NCBI RefSeq assembly: GCF_030317145.1
Contig: NZ_JASZYE010000001.1
Span: 124,001 to 188,000 of the forward strand
DNA: 64,000 bases
DNA from: Variovorax flavidus
GTDB lineage: Bacteria; Pseudomonadota; Gammaproteobacteria; Burkholderiales; Burkholderiaceae_C
Direction: 5' to 3'
The notes beneath the pieces are model-generated. The model had not been told where the DNA came from and did no database searches. It saw nothing but the letters and a program-made list of their open reading frames with translations. The stretch's first letter is position 1. Every line of letters starts with the position of its first letter. Shown here piece by piece: positions 27,704 to 35,907 of the stretch. The position numbers were made by a program, and so were the translations under genes.

Positions 27704-29242
27704 ATGTCTCCCGCCGCTGCCGCCCCACCCGCATTGCCGCTCGATGCCGAAGGCATCCTCGCGCTCGCCGCGCGCTCGATGTTCCATTTGTTCTCCAGCA
27801 TCAGCCAGGGCATGTTCCTGGTCGATCGCGGTGGGCGCATCGTCTGGGTGAACGAGGGTTACCGCCGCTTCCTGCCAGCGCTCGGTTTCTCGTCCATCGA
27901 CCAGTTTCTCGGGCATCTGGTCGAGGACGTGATCCCCAACACCCAGATGCGCCGTGTGCTCGAAACCGGCGAGCCGATCCTGATCGACCTGCTGACCAAC
28001 AAGGCCGGCACCTTCGTCGTGAGCCGCATTCCGCTGCGCGAGGAGCGCGAAGGCGAAGCCGGCGCCGTGCCGGGCGAGGTGATCGGCGCGATCGGGATCG
28101 TGCTGTTCGACCACCCGGAAACCACCTTGCAGCCGCTCATCAGCAAGTTCGCGCTGCTGCAGCGCGACCTCGACGACGCGCGGCGTGAACTCGCGAGCCA
28201 GCGCAACAATCCGCTCTATCAGCAGTCGGCCGACGGCCAGCGTCGTTCGAAGTACACCTTTGCCAGCTTCATCGGCAGCAGCCCGGCGGCGGTGGAGGTC
28301 AAGCGGCACGCGCGGCGCGCGGCGCAATCGTCGAGCCCGGTGCTCCTGCTGGGCGAGACCGGCACGGGCAAGGAGCTGCTCGCCCATGCGATCCATGCGG
28401 CCTCCGCGCGGGCCGGCGGCCTCTTCGTCAGCGTGAACATCGCTGCGGTGCCCGACACCCTGCTTGAAGCGGAGTTCTTCGGCGTCGCGCCGGGCGCCTT
28501 CACCGGGGCCGACCGCAAGGCGCGCGAGGGCAAGTTCAAGCTCGCCGATGGCGGCACGCTGTTCCTCGACGAAATCGGCGACATGCCGCTTGGCCTGCAA
28601 GCCAAGCTGTTGCGCGCGTTGCAGGAGGGCGAGATCGAACCGCTGGGCTCCAACAAGCTGGTGCCTTTCGATGCGCGCGTGATCGCCGCCACCTCGCGGG
28701 ATCTCGCGGCGCTGGTCCGGGAAGGGCGCTTTCGCGAAGACCTGTACTACCGCCTCAACGTGCTGCCGGTGCGCGTGCCGCCGCTGCGCGAGCGGCGTGC
28801 CGACATTCCCGCGCTGGTCGAGGTGCTCGGTGAGGACATGGCCCTGCGCAGCGGCGAGGCGCCGCCCGAACTCACGCCTGACGCGCTGGCGCTGCTCGCA
28901 GCACAGCACTGGCGCGGCAACATCCGGGAGCTGCGCAACGTGCTGGAGCAGGTGACCATGCGCAGCGATTCGCAGCGCATCGACGCCGTGCAGCTCGAAC
29001 GCATCCTGCGCGAAGCCGGCCAGGAAAAGATCGCGACGCCGAGCAAGTCGCCCGCCACGGCGGTTTCCGAGGCCGATGAAAGCGCGGCCCTGCTGCGCCC
29101 CCTCGCCCAGCAGGTCGCCGAGCTGGAGCGCCGCGCGATCGCCGCTGCGATGGCTTCGACCGGCGGCAACAAGCTGGCGAGCTCGAGACTGCTCGGCATC
29201 TCCCGCGCGACGCTCTACGAACGGCTGGAAAACCCTGACTGA
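27704..29242 (+). CDS. Sigma-54-dependent activator with PAS domain
   Basis: A 512-residue enhancer-binding protein. An N-terminal PAS-like sensor (residues about 25-150, with GGRIVWVNEGYRRFLP) is followed by a coiled linker and the AAA+ domain: Walker A GETGTGKE near 219-226, GAFTGA near 263-268 contacting sigma-54, and Walker B LFLDEIGD. A Fis-type helix-turn-helix at the C-terminus has NKLASSRLLGISRATLYERL. It probably drives the PHB locus just downstream, where a near-palindrome and a −24/−12 promoter follow. The ATG at 27704 starts the sensor. Confidence 0.92.
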   Translation: MSPAAAAPPALPLDAEGILALAARSMFHLFSSISQGMFLVDRGGRIVWVNEGYRRFLPALGFSSIDQFLGHLVEDVIPNTQMRRVLETGEPILIDLLTNKAGTFVVSRIPLREEREGEAGAVPGEVIGAIGIVLFDHPETTLQPLISKFALLQRDLDDARRELASQRNNPLYQQSADGQRRSKYTFASFIGSSPAAVEVKRHARRAAQSSSPVLLLGETGTGKELLAHAIHAASARAGGLFVSVNIAAVPDTLLEAEFFGVAPGAFTGADRKAREGKFKLADGGTLFLDEIGDMPLGLQAKLLRALQEGEIEPLGSNKLVPFDARVIAATSRDLAALVREGRFREDLYYRLNVLPVRVPPLRERRADIPALVEVLGEDMALRSGEAPPELTPDALALLAAQHWRGNIRELRNVLEQVTMRSDSQRIDAVQLERILREAGQEKIATPSKSPATAVSEADESAALLRPLAQQVAELERRAIAAAMASTGGNKLASSRLLGISRATLYERLENPD

Positions 29243-29253
29243 AGAACATGCAG

Positions 29254-29297
29254 TTGTCTGAAATTCAGGCAATTGACGTGTCTTGAAATCAGCCGAT
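29254..29297. promoter_or_regulatory. Candidate activator-binding sites (UAS)
   Basis: TTGTCTGAA-A-TTCAGGCAA (29254-29272) is a 19-bp palindrome with one mismatch. A weaker copy, TGTCTTGAAATCAGCCG, follows at 29279. It lies about 150 bp before the −24/−12 promoter at 29412, a normal distance for an enhancer of a sigma-54 activator, and just after the activator gene. Confidence 0.55.
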
Positions 29298-29311
29298 TCG
29301 AAACGCGCCCC

Positions 29312-29400
29312 AGAAATCCCGCGGAACCGGCTCCGCCGGGCCGCAGGGATTGCCCCCGGAGAGGGGGTGGAGAGCGACACGAAGTGCGCGAGCCTGGGGG
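29312..29400 (-). repeat. Dispersed ~90-bp hairpin repeat, minus orientation
   Basis: The reverse complement reads CCCCCAGGCTCGCGCACTTC and so on, and is nearly identical to the plus-strand copy at 30656-30745: the first 50 bases are the same and the few later changes mostly pair in the stem. It lies between the candidate enhancer and the sigma-54 promoter, and with the other copy it flanks the binding-protein gene as an inverted pair. Confidence 0.8.
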
Positions 29401-29411
29401 TGAGCTCCACC

Positions 29412-29427
29412 TGGCACGAACTGTGCA
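29412..29427 (+). promoter_or_regulatory. Sigma-54 (−24/−12) promoter
   Basis: TGGCACGAACTGTGCA fits the consensus TGGCACG-N4-TTGCA with one mismatch (G for T at the first base of the −12 block). The invariant GG and GC are at the correct spacing. Predicted transcription starts about 12 bases later, shortly before the AGGAGA ribosome site of the binding-protein gene. Confidence 0.75.
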
Positions 29428-29458
29428 ATATTCAGCCATCATCATCAGGAGACAAAGA

Positions 29459-30655
29459 ATGCAACGTCGCCACCTCGTCGCCTTGGCAGGGCTCGCCATT
29501 GCTGGCGCATCGGCCCTGACCGCTCCGGCCTGGGCCCAGTCCAACGAGATCAAGATCGCCCACATCTACAGCAAGACCGGTCCGCTCGAAGCCTACGGCA
29601 AGCAGACGCAAACCGGCTTCATGATGGGCCTGGACTACGCGACCGGCGGCACCATGACCGTCAACGGCAAGAAGATCGTCGTCATCGAGAAGGACGACCA
29701 GGGCAAGCCTGATCTTGGCAAGTCGCTGCTGGCGGCGGCCTATGCCGACGACAAGGCCGCGCTCGCGGTCGGCCCGACTTCTTCAGGCGTCGCGCTGGCG
29801 ATGCTGCCGGTGGCCGAGGAATACAAGAAGATCCTGCTGGTCGAGCCCGCCGTGGCCGACTCGATCACCGGCGACAAGTGGAACAAATACATCTTCCGCA
29901 CTGGCCGCAACAGCTCGCAAGACGCCATTTCGAACGCGGTCGCCGTCGACAAGCCCGGCGTCACGGTCGCCACGCTGGCGCAGGACAACGCCTTCGGCCG
30001 CGACGGCGTGAAGGCGTTCAAGGACTCGCTCAAGAAAGCCAAGCTCGCGCACGAGGAATACCTGCCGCCCGCGACCACGGACTTCACCGCGGGCGCACAG
30101 CGCCTGATCGACAAGCTCAAGGACCAGCCGGGCCGCAAGATCATCTGGATCGTGTGGGCGGGCGCGGGCAATCCGTTCAAGATCGTCGACCTCGACCTCA
30201 AGCGCTACAACATCGAGATCGCGACCGGCGGCAACATCCTGCCGGCCATGGCGGCCTACAAGGCGCTGCCGGGCATGGAAGGCGCGGCCTACTACTACTT
30301 CGGCATCCCGAAGAACCCGGTGAACGAGGCCATGGTCTCGATGCACTACAAGGAATTCAAGACGCCGCCGGACTTCTTCACGGCGGGCGGATTCTCTGCC
30401 GCGATGGCCGTGGTGACCGCGCTCAAGAAGACGGGCGGCGACACCAACACCAACAAGCTTATCTCCACGATGGAAGGCATGAGCTTCGACACGCCCAAGG
30501 GCAAGATGACCTTCCGCAAGGAAGACCACCAGGCGATGCAGAGCATGTATCACTTCAAGATCAAGGTGGACCCCGCATTCGCGTGGGGCGTGCCCGAGCT
30601 GGTCCATGAGATCAAGCCGGAAGAGATGGACATTCCCATCCGGAACAAGCGCTGA
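29459..30655 (+). CDS. ABC transporter substrate-binding protein (LivJ-like)
   Basis: A 398-residue periplasmic binding protein of the branched-chain amino acid / peripla_BP_6 type. The signal peptide ends near APAWA-QS, and the two-lobe fold starts with IKIAHIYSKTGPLEAYGKQ. Such proteins bind diverse ligands; nothing in the sequence fixes the ligand. Because the next gene encodes a secreted PHB depolymerase and the transporter genes follow, I infer 3-hydroxybutyrate or short oligomers. It is preceded by a sigma-54 promoter and flanked by inverted copies of a hairpin repeat. Confidence 0.9.
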   Translation: MQRRHLVALAGLAIAGASALTAPAWAQSNEIKIAHIYSKTGPLEAYGKQTQTGFMMGLDYATGGTMTVNGKKIVVIEKDDQGKPDLGKSLLAAAYADDKAALAVGPTSSGVALAMLPVAEEYKKILLVEPAVADSITGDKWNKYIFRTGRNSSQDAISNAVAVDKPGVTVATLAQDNAFGRDGVKAFKDSLKKAKLAHEEYLPPATTDFTAGAQRLIDKLKDQPGRKIIWIVWAGAGNPFKIVDLDLKRYNIEIATGGNILPAMAAYKALPGMEGAAYYYFGIPKNPVNEAMVSMHYKEFKTPPDFFTAGGFSAAMAVVTALKKTGGDTNTNKLISTMEGMSFDTPKGKMTFRKEDHQAMQSMYHFKIKVDPAFAWGVPELVHEIKPEEMDIPIRNKR

Positions 30656-30745
30656 CCCCCAGGCTCGCGCACTTCGTGTCGCTCTCCACCCCCTCTCCGG
30701 GGGCAACCCCTACGGCCCGGCGGAGCCGGTGCCGTGGGGTTCCTG
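30656..30745 (+). repeat. Dispersed ~90-bp hairpin repeat after binding-protein gene
   Basis: The repeat starts at the stop codon and ends in the stem AACCCC-T-ACGG/CCGGC...GCCGG/CCGT-GGGGTT. Compared with the copies at 29312 and 19762 the outer stem reads AATCCC/GGGATT, AACCCC/GGGGTT or AACACC/GGTGTT, so pairing is kept while the sequence changes. It may separate expression of the binding protein from the genes that follow. Confidence 0.8.
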
Positions 30746-30837
30746 GCCTTTGACGTAGCGCGCAACGCTCTTTCCATCGATCCCCTTCGTGAGAGAGGGC
30801 GGTTCAGTGCATCCTAAAAAACCAACAGGAGACAAGC

Positions 30838-32295
30838 ATGAAGCGCAACTGGATGATGAAGATGAGCATGGTCACGGCCTTCGCCGCGCTGTCGATCCAT
30901 GCGGCCACGGCTGCGGTGCCGCTGCCGGCGCTGGGGGCCGATCCTGCGGAGGTCAGCGTGTCCGGCCTGTCGTCGGGCGGCTTCATGGCGGTGCAGTTGC
31001 ATGTCGCCTATTCGGGCACCTTCAAGCGCGGGGCTGGCGTGGTCGCCGGCGGACCGTTCTACTGCGCCGAGGGGTCCATCATCAACGCGACGGGGCGCTG
31101 CATGACCCACAGCAGCAGCATCCCGGTGTCGTCGCTGGTCAGCACGACCAACACCTGGGCGTCGAGCGGAGCCATCGATCCGGTGTCGAATCTCTCGACC
31201 TCGAAGGTGTATCTCTATTCAGGCACCTCGGACAACACGGTCAAGCAGGCCGTGATGAACGACCTGAAGACCTACTACCAGAGCTTCGTTCCTGCCGCCA
31301 ACACCTACTACAAGAACAATCTCGGGTCCGGTCACGCGATGATCACCGACGACTACGGCAGCAGTTGCGGGACGACGGCATCGCCGTACATCAACAACTG
31401 CGGCTTCGATCTGGCGGGCGACATCCTGCAGTACCTGTACGGCCCGCTGAACGCCCGCAACAACGGCACGCTGTCGGGCACCTTCACCGAGTTCAGCCAG
31501 ACCAGCTTCATCAGCGGTCACGGCATGGCCGCGACGGGCTGGATCTACGTGCCGCAAAGCTGCGGCACCACAAGCTGCCGCACGCACGTGGTGCTGCATG
31601 GCTGCAAGCAGAACTTCAACGATGTCGGCGACCAGTACGTTCGCAAGACCGGCTACAACCGCTGGGCCGACACCAACAACATCATCCTGATCTACCCCCA
31701 GACCAGCACGGCCGCCACCAACAGCTGCTGGGACTGGTGGGGCTACGACAACGCGAACTACGCCAGGAAGTCCGGCCCGCAGATGGCTGCCATCAAGGGC
31801 ATGGTCGACCGCGTGACCAGCACCTCGGGTGGTGGCGGTGGCGGATCGGCACTGCCGGCGCCCACCGGCGTCGGCACTTCCGGCGCCACCAGCAGCAGCA
31901 TGGTGATCGGGTGGAATGGGGTTTCGGGCGCTGCGGGCTACAACGTCTATCGCGGCGGTGGCAAGGTCAACGCCGCGCCCGTCGCCGGCACCAACTACAC
32001 CGACACAGGGCTGGCCGCGTCCACGACCTACAACTGGAGCGTGACGGCGCTGGACACCAGCAACGTGGAAAGCGCGATGTCCGCCTCCGCGTCGGGCACC
32101 ACCCTCGTTGGCGGCGGCACGGCGACCTGCTACACGGCCAGCAACTACGCCCACACCACCGCGGGCCGCGCCACGCAGAGCGGCGGCTACACCTACGCCA
32201 AGGGTTCCAACCAGAACATGGGTCTGTGGAACACCTTCGTCACCACGACCCTGAAGCAGACCAGCCCCAACTACTACGTGATCGGCACATGCTGA
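30838..32295 (+). CDS. phaZ: Extracellular poly(3-hydroxybutyrate) depolymerase
   Basis: A 485-residue secreted enzyme. A signal peptide (about residues 1-26) is followed by a catalytic domain with lipase box G-L-S-S-G near 43-47 close to the N-terminus, as in type 2 extracellular depolymerases, and the oxyanion segment VVLHGCKQ near 258. After a Gly-rich linker near 335 comes a fibronectin type III-like domain (about 345-425) and a C-terminal Cys-bounded substrate-binding domain (CYTASNYAHTTAGRA to the end). It hydrolyses PHB granules outside the cell. It lies between the binding-protein and ATPase genes of one gene cluster. Confidence 0.92.
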   Translation: MKRNWMMKMSMVTAFAALSIHAATAAVPLPALGADPAEVSVSGLSSGGFMAVQLHVAYSGTFKRGAGVVAGGPFYCAEGSIINATGRCMTHSSSIPVSSLVSTTNTWASSGAIDPVSNLSTSKVYLYSGTSDNTVKQAVMNDLKTYYQSFVPAANTYYKNNLGSGHAMITDDYGSSCGTTASPYINNCGFDLAGDILQYLYGPLNARNNGTLSGTFTEFSQTSFISGHGMAATGWIYVPQSCGTTSCRTHVVLHGCKQNFNDVGDQYVRKTGYNRWADTNNIILIYPQTSTAATNSCWDWWGYDNANYARKSGPQMAAIKGMVDRVTSTSGGGGGGSALPAPTGVGTSGATSSSMVIGWNGVSGAAGYNVYRGGGKVNAAPVAGTNYTDTGLAASTTYNWSVTALDTSNVESAMSASASGTTLVGGGTATCYTASNYAHTTAGRATQSGGYTYAKGSNQNMGLWNTFVTTTLKQTSPNYYVIGTC

Positions 32296-32337
32296 AGTCA
32301 ACCCCCGCTGCCGACAGGCGGCCTTGCTTATCCAACG

Positions 32338-33102
32338 ATGCTTGAGACCCGAGACCTGACCATCCGCTTCGGCGGCCATGTGGCGGTGAATGCCGTCAGC
32401 TGCGCTTTCGCGCCCGGCACGCTCACCGCGATCGTCGGCCCGAATGGCGCCGGCAAGACCACCTACTTCAATCTGATCTCGGGGCAGCTCAAGGCCACCG
32501 AGGGCACGGTGTGGCTCGACGGGCAACCGCTGTCGGGCCTGCCGGCATCGGCCCGCACCCGCGCGGGGCTGGGGCGGGCCTTCCAGTTGACGAATCTCTT
32601 TCCCAACCTGTCGGTGCTGGAGAACGTGCGCCTGGCGGTGCAGGCGACGCGCGAAGGCCCGCATCGGCGCGGGCTCAATCTCTGGAGCATCTGGAGCGAC
32701 CACCGCGCGCTGACCGAGCGCGCCGACCAGATCCTGGCCGATGTGGCGCTGAAGGCCAAGGAGCATGCGACGGTCGCGAGCCTGCCGCACGGCGACCAGC
32801 GCAAGCTCGAAGTCGCGCTGTTGATGGCGCTCGAACCCAAGGTGTTCATGTTCGACGAACCCACGGCCGGCATGAACGCGGCGGAGGCACCGGTGATCCT
32901 CGATCTCATCCGGGCGCTGAAGAAGGACAAGACCAAGACCATCCTGCTGGTCGAGCACAAGATGGACGTGGTGCGCGAGCTCGCCGATCGAATCATCGTG
33001 CTGCACAACGGCCAGCTCGTGGCCGATGGCGAACCGGCGGAGGTGATCGCCTCGCCGGTGGTCCAGGAGGCCTACCTGGGCGTGTCGAAGGAGGCCGCAT
33101 GA
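32338..33102 (+). CDS. ABC transporter ATP-binding protein, LivG type
   Basis: A 254-residue ATPase with Walker A GPNGAGKTT near residues 36-44 and Walker B VFMFDEPTAGM near 178-188. The signature region is LPHGDQRKLE, which departs from the usual LSGGQ but is close to the LSHGxQR form of LivG proteins. Its stop overlaps livF by four bases. With the next three genes it forms a branched-chain-amino-acid-type importer, here probably for PHB products. It starts 42 bp after the depolymerase gene. Confidence 0.92.
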   Translation: MLETRDLTIRFGGHVAVNAVSCAFAPGTLTAIVGPNGAGKTTYFNLISGQLKATEGTVWLDGQPLSGLPASARTRAGLGRAFQLTNLFPNLSVLENVRLAVQATREGPHRRGLNLWSIWSDHRALTERADQILADVALKAKEHATVASLPHGDQRKLEVALLMALEPKVFMFDEPTAGMNAAEAPVILDLIRALKKDKTKTILLVEHKMDVVRELADRIIVLHNGQLVADGEPAEVIASPVVQEAYLGVSKEAA

Positions 33103-33827
33103 CTGACAACAATCTCCTGCAACTCCAGGCTGTGCACACACACATCGGGGCGTACCACATCCTGCACGGCGTGGACCTCGCCGTGCCGCGCGGCCAGCTC
33201 ACGATGCTGCTGGGCCGCAACGGCGCCGGCAAGACCACCACGCTGCGAACCATCATGGGCCTGTGGCATGCGTCGCAAGGCCGCGTGCGTTTCGGCGACC
33301 ACGACATCACCGCGCTCCACACGCCGCAGATCGCCGAGCTCGGCATCGCCTACGTGCCCGAGAACATGGGCATCTTCTCGGACCTCACCGTGAAGGAAAA
33401 CATGCTGCTTGCGGCGCGCGCCGCGAAGAACGCCGACCAGATGGACGACAAGCGGCTGAAGTGGATCTTCAAGCTCTTCCCCGCGGTGGAGAAGTTCTGG
33501 AACCATCCTGCGGGCAAGCTCTCGGGCGGGCAGAAGCAGATGCTCGCCGTTTCGCGAGCCATCGTCGAGCCGCGCGAGCTGCTCATCATCGACGAGCCCA
33601 GCAAGGGCCTCGCGCCGGCCATCATCAACAACATGATCGACGCCTTCAGCGAGCTGAAGCACAGCGGCGTCACGATCCTGCTGGTCGAGCAGAACATCAA
33701 CTTCGCGCAACGCCTGGGCGACACCGTGGCCGTGATGGACAACGGCCGCGTCGTGCACAGCGGGAGCATGGCGGCGTTCTCGGCAGACGAGCAATTGCAG
33801 CAATCGCTGCTGGGTTTGGCACTATGA
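33099..33827 (+). CDS. ABC transporter ATP-binding protein, LivF type
   Basis: A 242-residue ATPase with Walker A GRNGAGKTT near residues 39-47, signature LSGGQKQML near 142-150 and Walker B LLIIDEPSKGLAP near 163-175. It pairs with the LivG-type subunit to energise import. The ATG overlaps the previous stop, and its own stop overlaps the next gene, both by ATGA, so the three are tightly coupled. Confidence 0.93.
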   Translation: MTDNNLLQLQAVHTHIGAYHILHGVDLAVPRGQLTMLLGRNGAGKTTTLRTIMGLWHASQGRVRFGDHDITALHTPQIAELGIAYVPENMGIFSDLTVKENMLLAARAAKNADQMDDKRLKWIFKLFPAVEKFWNHPAGKLSGGQKQMLAVSRAIVEPRELLIIDEPSKGLAPAIINNMIDAFSELKHSGVTILLVEQNINFAQRLGDTVAVMDNGRVVHSGSMAAFSADEQLQQSLLGLAL

Positions 33828-34804
33828 AAATCGACTTCGACTGGAAGCCCGCGGCGCTGGTGCCGGTGCTCGCGCTGATCGCGCTGCCCTTGACGGGCTC
33901 CGTCTCGACCTGGCTCACGCTCACCGTCGCAGGCCTTGCGATGGGGATGATCATCTTCATCATCGCCTCCGGCCTGACGCTGGTGTTCGGCCTGATGGAC
34001 GTGCTGAACTTTGGTCACGGCGTGTTCATCGCGTTCGGCGCCTTCGTCGCAAGCAGCGTGCTCGGCGGCATGTCCGACTGGACCGGCTCACAGGAACTGT
34101 GGCGCAACCTCGTGGCGGTGTTCCCGGCGATGCTGGTGGCCATGGCGGCGGCGGGCGCGGTCGGCCTGGCGTTCGAGCGCTTCATCGTGCGGCCGGTCTA
34201 CGGCCAGCATCTGAAGCAGATCCTCATCACCATGGGCGGCATGATCATTGGCGAGGAGCTGATCAAGGTGATCTGGGGCCCCGGCCAGGTCCCGCTGCCG
34301 CTGCCCGATGCGCTGCGCGGCTCGCTGCTCATCGGCGACGCGGCCATCAGCAAGTACCGCATCCTGGCGGTCGTCATTGGCGTGTTCGTGTTCGGCCTCC
34401 TGGCATGGACGCTGGGCCGCACCAAGATCGGCCTGCTGATCCGCGCCGGCGTGCAGGACCGCGAGATGGTCGAGTCGCTCGGCTATCGCATCGGCCGGCT
34501 GTTCGTCGGCGTGTTCGTGGTGGGCAGTGCGCTCGCGGGGCTGGGTGGCGTGATGTGGGGGCTCTTCCAGCAGAACCTCATTCCGCAGATGGGCGCGCAG
34601 GTCAATGTGCTGATCTTCATCGTGATCATCATCGGTGGACTGGGATCGACGGCCGGTGCACTGATCGGCGCATTGCTGGTCGGGCTGATGACCAACTACA
34701 TCGGCTTCCTCGTGCCCACGCTGACGCAGTTCGCCAGCATCTTCCTGATGGTGGCCGTGCTGCTCTGGCGCCCTCAGGGCGTGTACCCGGTCGCGAACAG
34801 ATGA
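33824..34804 (+). CDS. ABC transporter permease, LivH type
   Basis: A 326-residue inner-membrane permease with about eight hydrophobic segments. The family signature GLTLVFGLMDVLNFGHG lies near residues 50-66 and GGLGSTAGALIGALLVG near 270-286. It forms the transport channel with the LivM-type permease 29 bp downstream. It starts inside the LivF stop (ATGA). Confidence 0.93.
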   Translation: MKIDFDWKPAALVPVLALIALPLTGSVSTWLTLTVAGLAMGMIIFIIASGLTLVFGLMDVLNFGHGVFIAFGAFVASSVLGGMSDWTGSQELWRNLVAVFPAMLVAMAAAGAVGLAFERFIVRPVYGQHLKQILITMGGMIIGEELIKVIWGPGQVPLPLPDALRGSLLIGDAAISKYRILAVVIGVFVFGLLAWTLGRTKIGLLIRAGVQDREMVESLGYRIGRLFVGVFVVGSALAGLGGVMWGLFQQNLIPQMGAQVNVLIFIVIIIGGLGSTAGALIGALLVGLMTNYIGFLVPTLTQFASIFLMVAVLLWRPQGVYPVANR

Positions 34805-34833
34805 CTCACTGGCACAGCGCACAGGAGAACTGA

Positions 34834-35907
34834 ATGAAACCTGCTTTTTCCCGTCTTCTTTCCAACGACATGCCGCGCAGCCGCTTGCTCGCGGTATTGC
34901 TTGCCGCGCTGGTGCTCGGCCTGGCCTTCGCGCCTTTCATCTTCCCTGGCGTCAAGGCGTTGAGCGTCGCTGCCAAGGTGCTGGTGTTCATCGTGCTGGT
35001 CGCGAGCTTCGACCTGCTGCTGGGCTACACCGGCATCGTGAGCTTTGCGCAGACCATGTTCTTCGGCATCGGTGCGTACGGCATTGCCATCTCGGCCACG
35101 CGGCTCGGGGCAGGGTGGGGTGCGGTGCTGCTGGGGCTCGGCGCGGCGATCGCAGTCTCGTTGGTGCTCTCGCTCGCGATCGGCCTGTTCTCGCTGCGGG
35201 TGCGGGCGATCTTCTTCGCGATGATCACGCTGGCGGTGGCGTCCGCGTTCCAGACGCTGGCATCGCAGTTGTCGGATTTCACCGGGGGCGAAGATGGCCT
35301 GACCTTCAAGCTGCCCGAGCTGATCTCGCCGAGCTTCGAGTTTGCCGAGGAGCCTTTCCTCGGCGTGTCGCTCGACGGGCGCCTGCTTTGCTACTACATG
35401 CTGTTCGTGGTCGCGGTGGTGCTGGTGCTGGCGCTGCTGCGCATCGTCAATTCGCCTTTCGGCCGCGTGCTGCAGGCGATCCGCGAGAACGAGTTCCGCG
35501 CCGAGGCGATCGGCTATCGCGTGGTGGTGTATCGCACGACGGCTTCGGTGCTGTCGGCGCTGTTCGCGACGCTCGCGGGCGCGATGCTCGCCATCTGGCT
35601 GCGCTACAACGGGCCCGATACCTCGCTGAGCTTCGAGATCATGATCGACGTGCTGCTGATCGTCGTGATCGGCGGCATGGGCACGATCTACGGTGCGGTC
35701 ATCGGCGCGGTGATCTTCGTGGTGGCGCAGAGCTACCTGCAGGATCTGCTGCGCCTCGGCAGCGAAGCCGCGAGCGGCATGGGCTGGCTCGCCGCGTTGC
35801 TGTCGCCGGACCGCTGGCTGCTGTGGCTGGGCGTGCTCTTCGTGCTCTCCGTCTATTACTTCCCGACCGGCGTCGTCGGCCGTCTTCGTGCGAGGGCATC
35901 GCGGTGA
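34834..35907 (+). CDS. ABC transporter permease, LivM type
   Basis: A 357-residue permease with about nine to ten hydrophobic segments and the LivM-type motif LLLGYTGIVSFAQTMFFGIGAYG near residues 60-82 and GGMGTIYGAVIGA near 278-290. An AGGAGA ribosome site precedes the ATG. The stop codon overlaps the GTG start of the alpha/beta hydrolase gene, tying that enzyme to the transporter. Confidence 0.93.
   Translation: MKPAFSRLLSNDMPRSRLLAVLLAALVLGLAFAPFIFPGVKALSVAAKVLVFIVLVASFDLLLGYTGIVSFAQTMFFGIGAYGIAISATRLGAGWGAVLLGLGAAIAVSLVLSLAIGLFSLRVRAIFFAMITLAVASAFQTLASQLSDFTGGEDGLTFKLPELISPSFEFAEEPFLGVSLDGRLLCYYMLFVVAVVLVLALLRIVNSPFGRVLQAIRENEFRAEAIGYRVVVYRTTASVLSALFATLAGAMLAIWLRYNGPDTSLSFEIMIDVLLIVVIGGMGTIYGAVIGAVIFVVAQSYLQDLLRLGSEAASGMGWLAALLSPDRWLLWLGVLFVLSVYYFPTGVVGRLRARASR

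Noticed and set aside
29312..30745. Insertion sequence or transposon bounded by the inverted repeat pair
   Set aside because: The enclosed gene is a periplasmic binding protein with its own signal peptide and promoter, not a transposase. No target-site duplication is evident, and the repeat occurs alone elsewhere.
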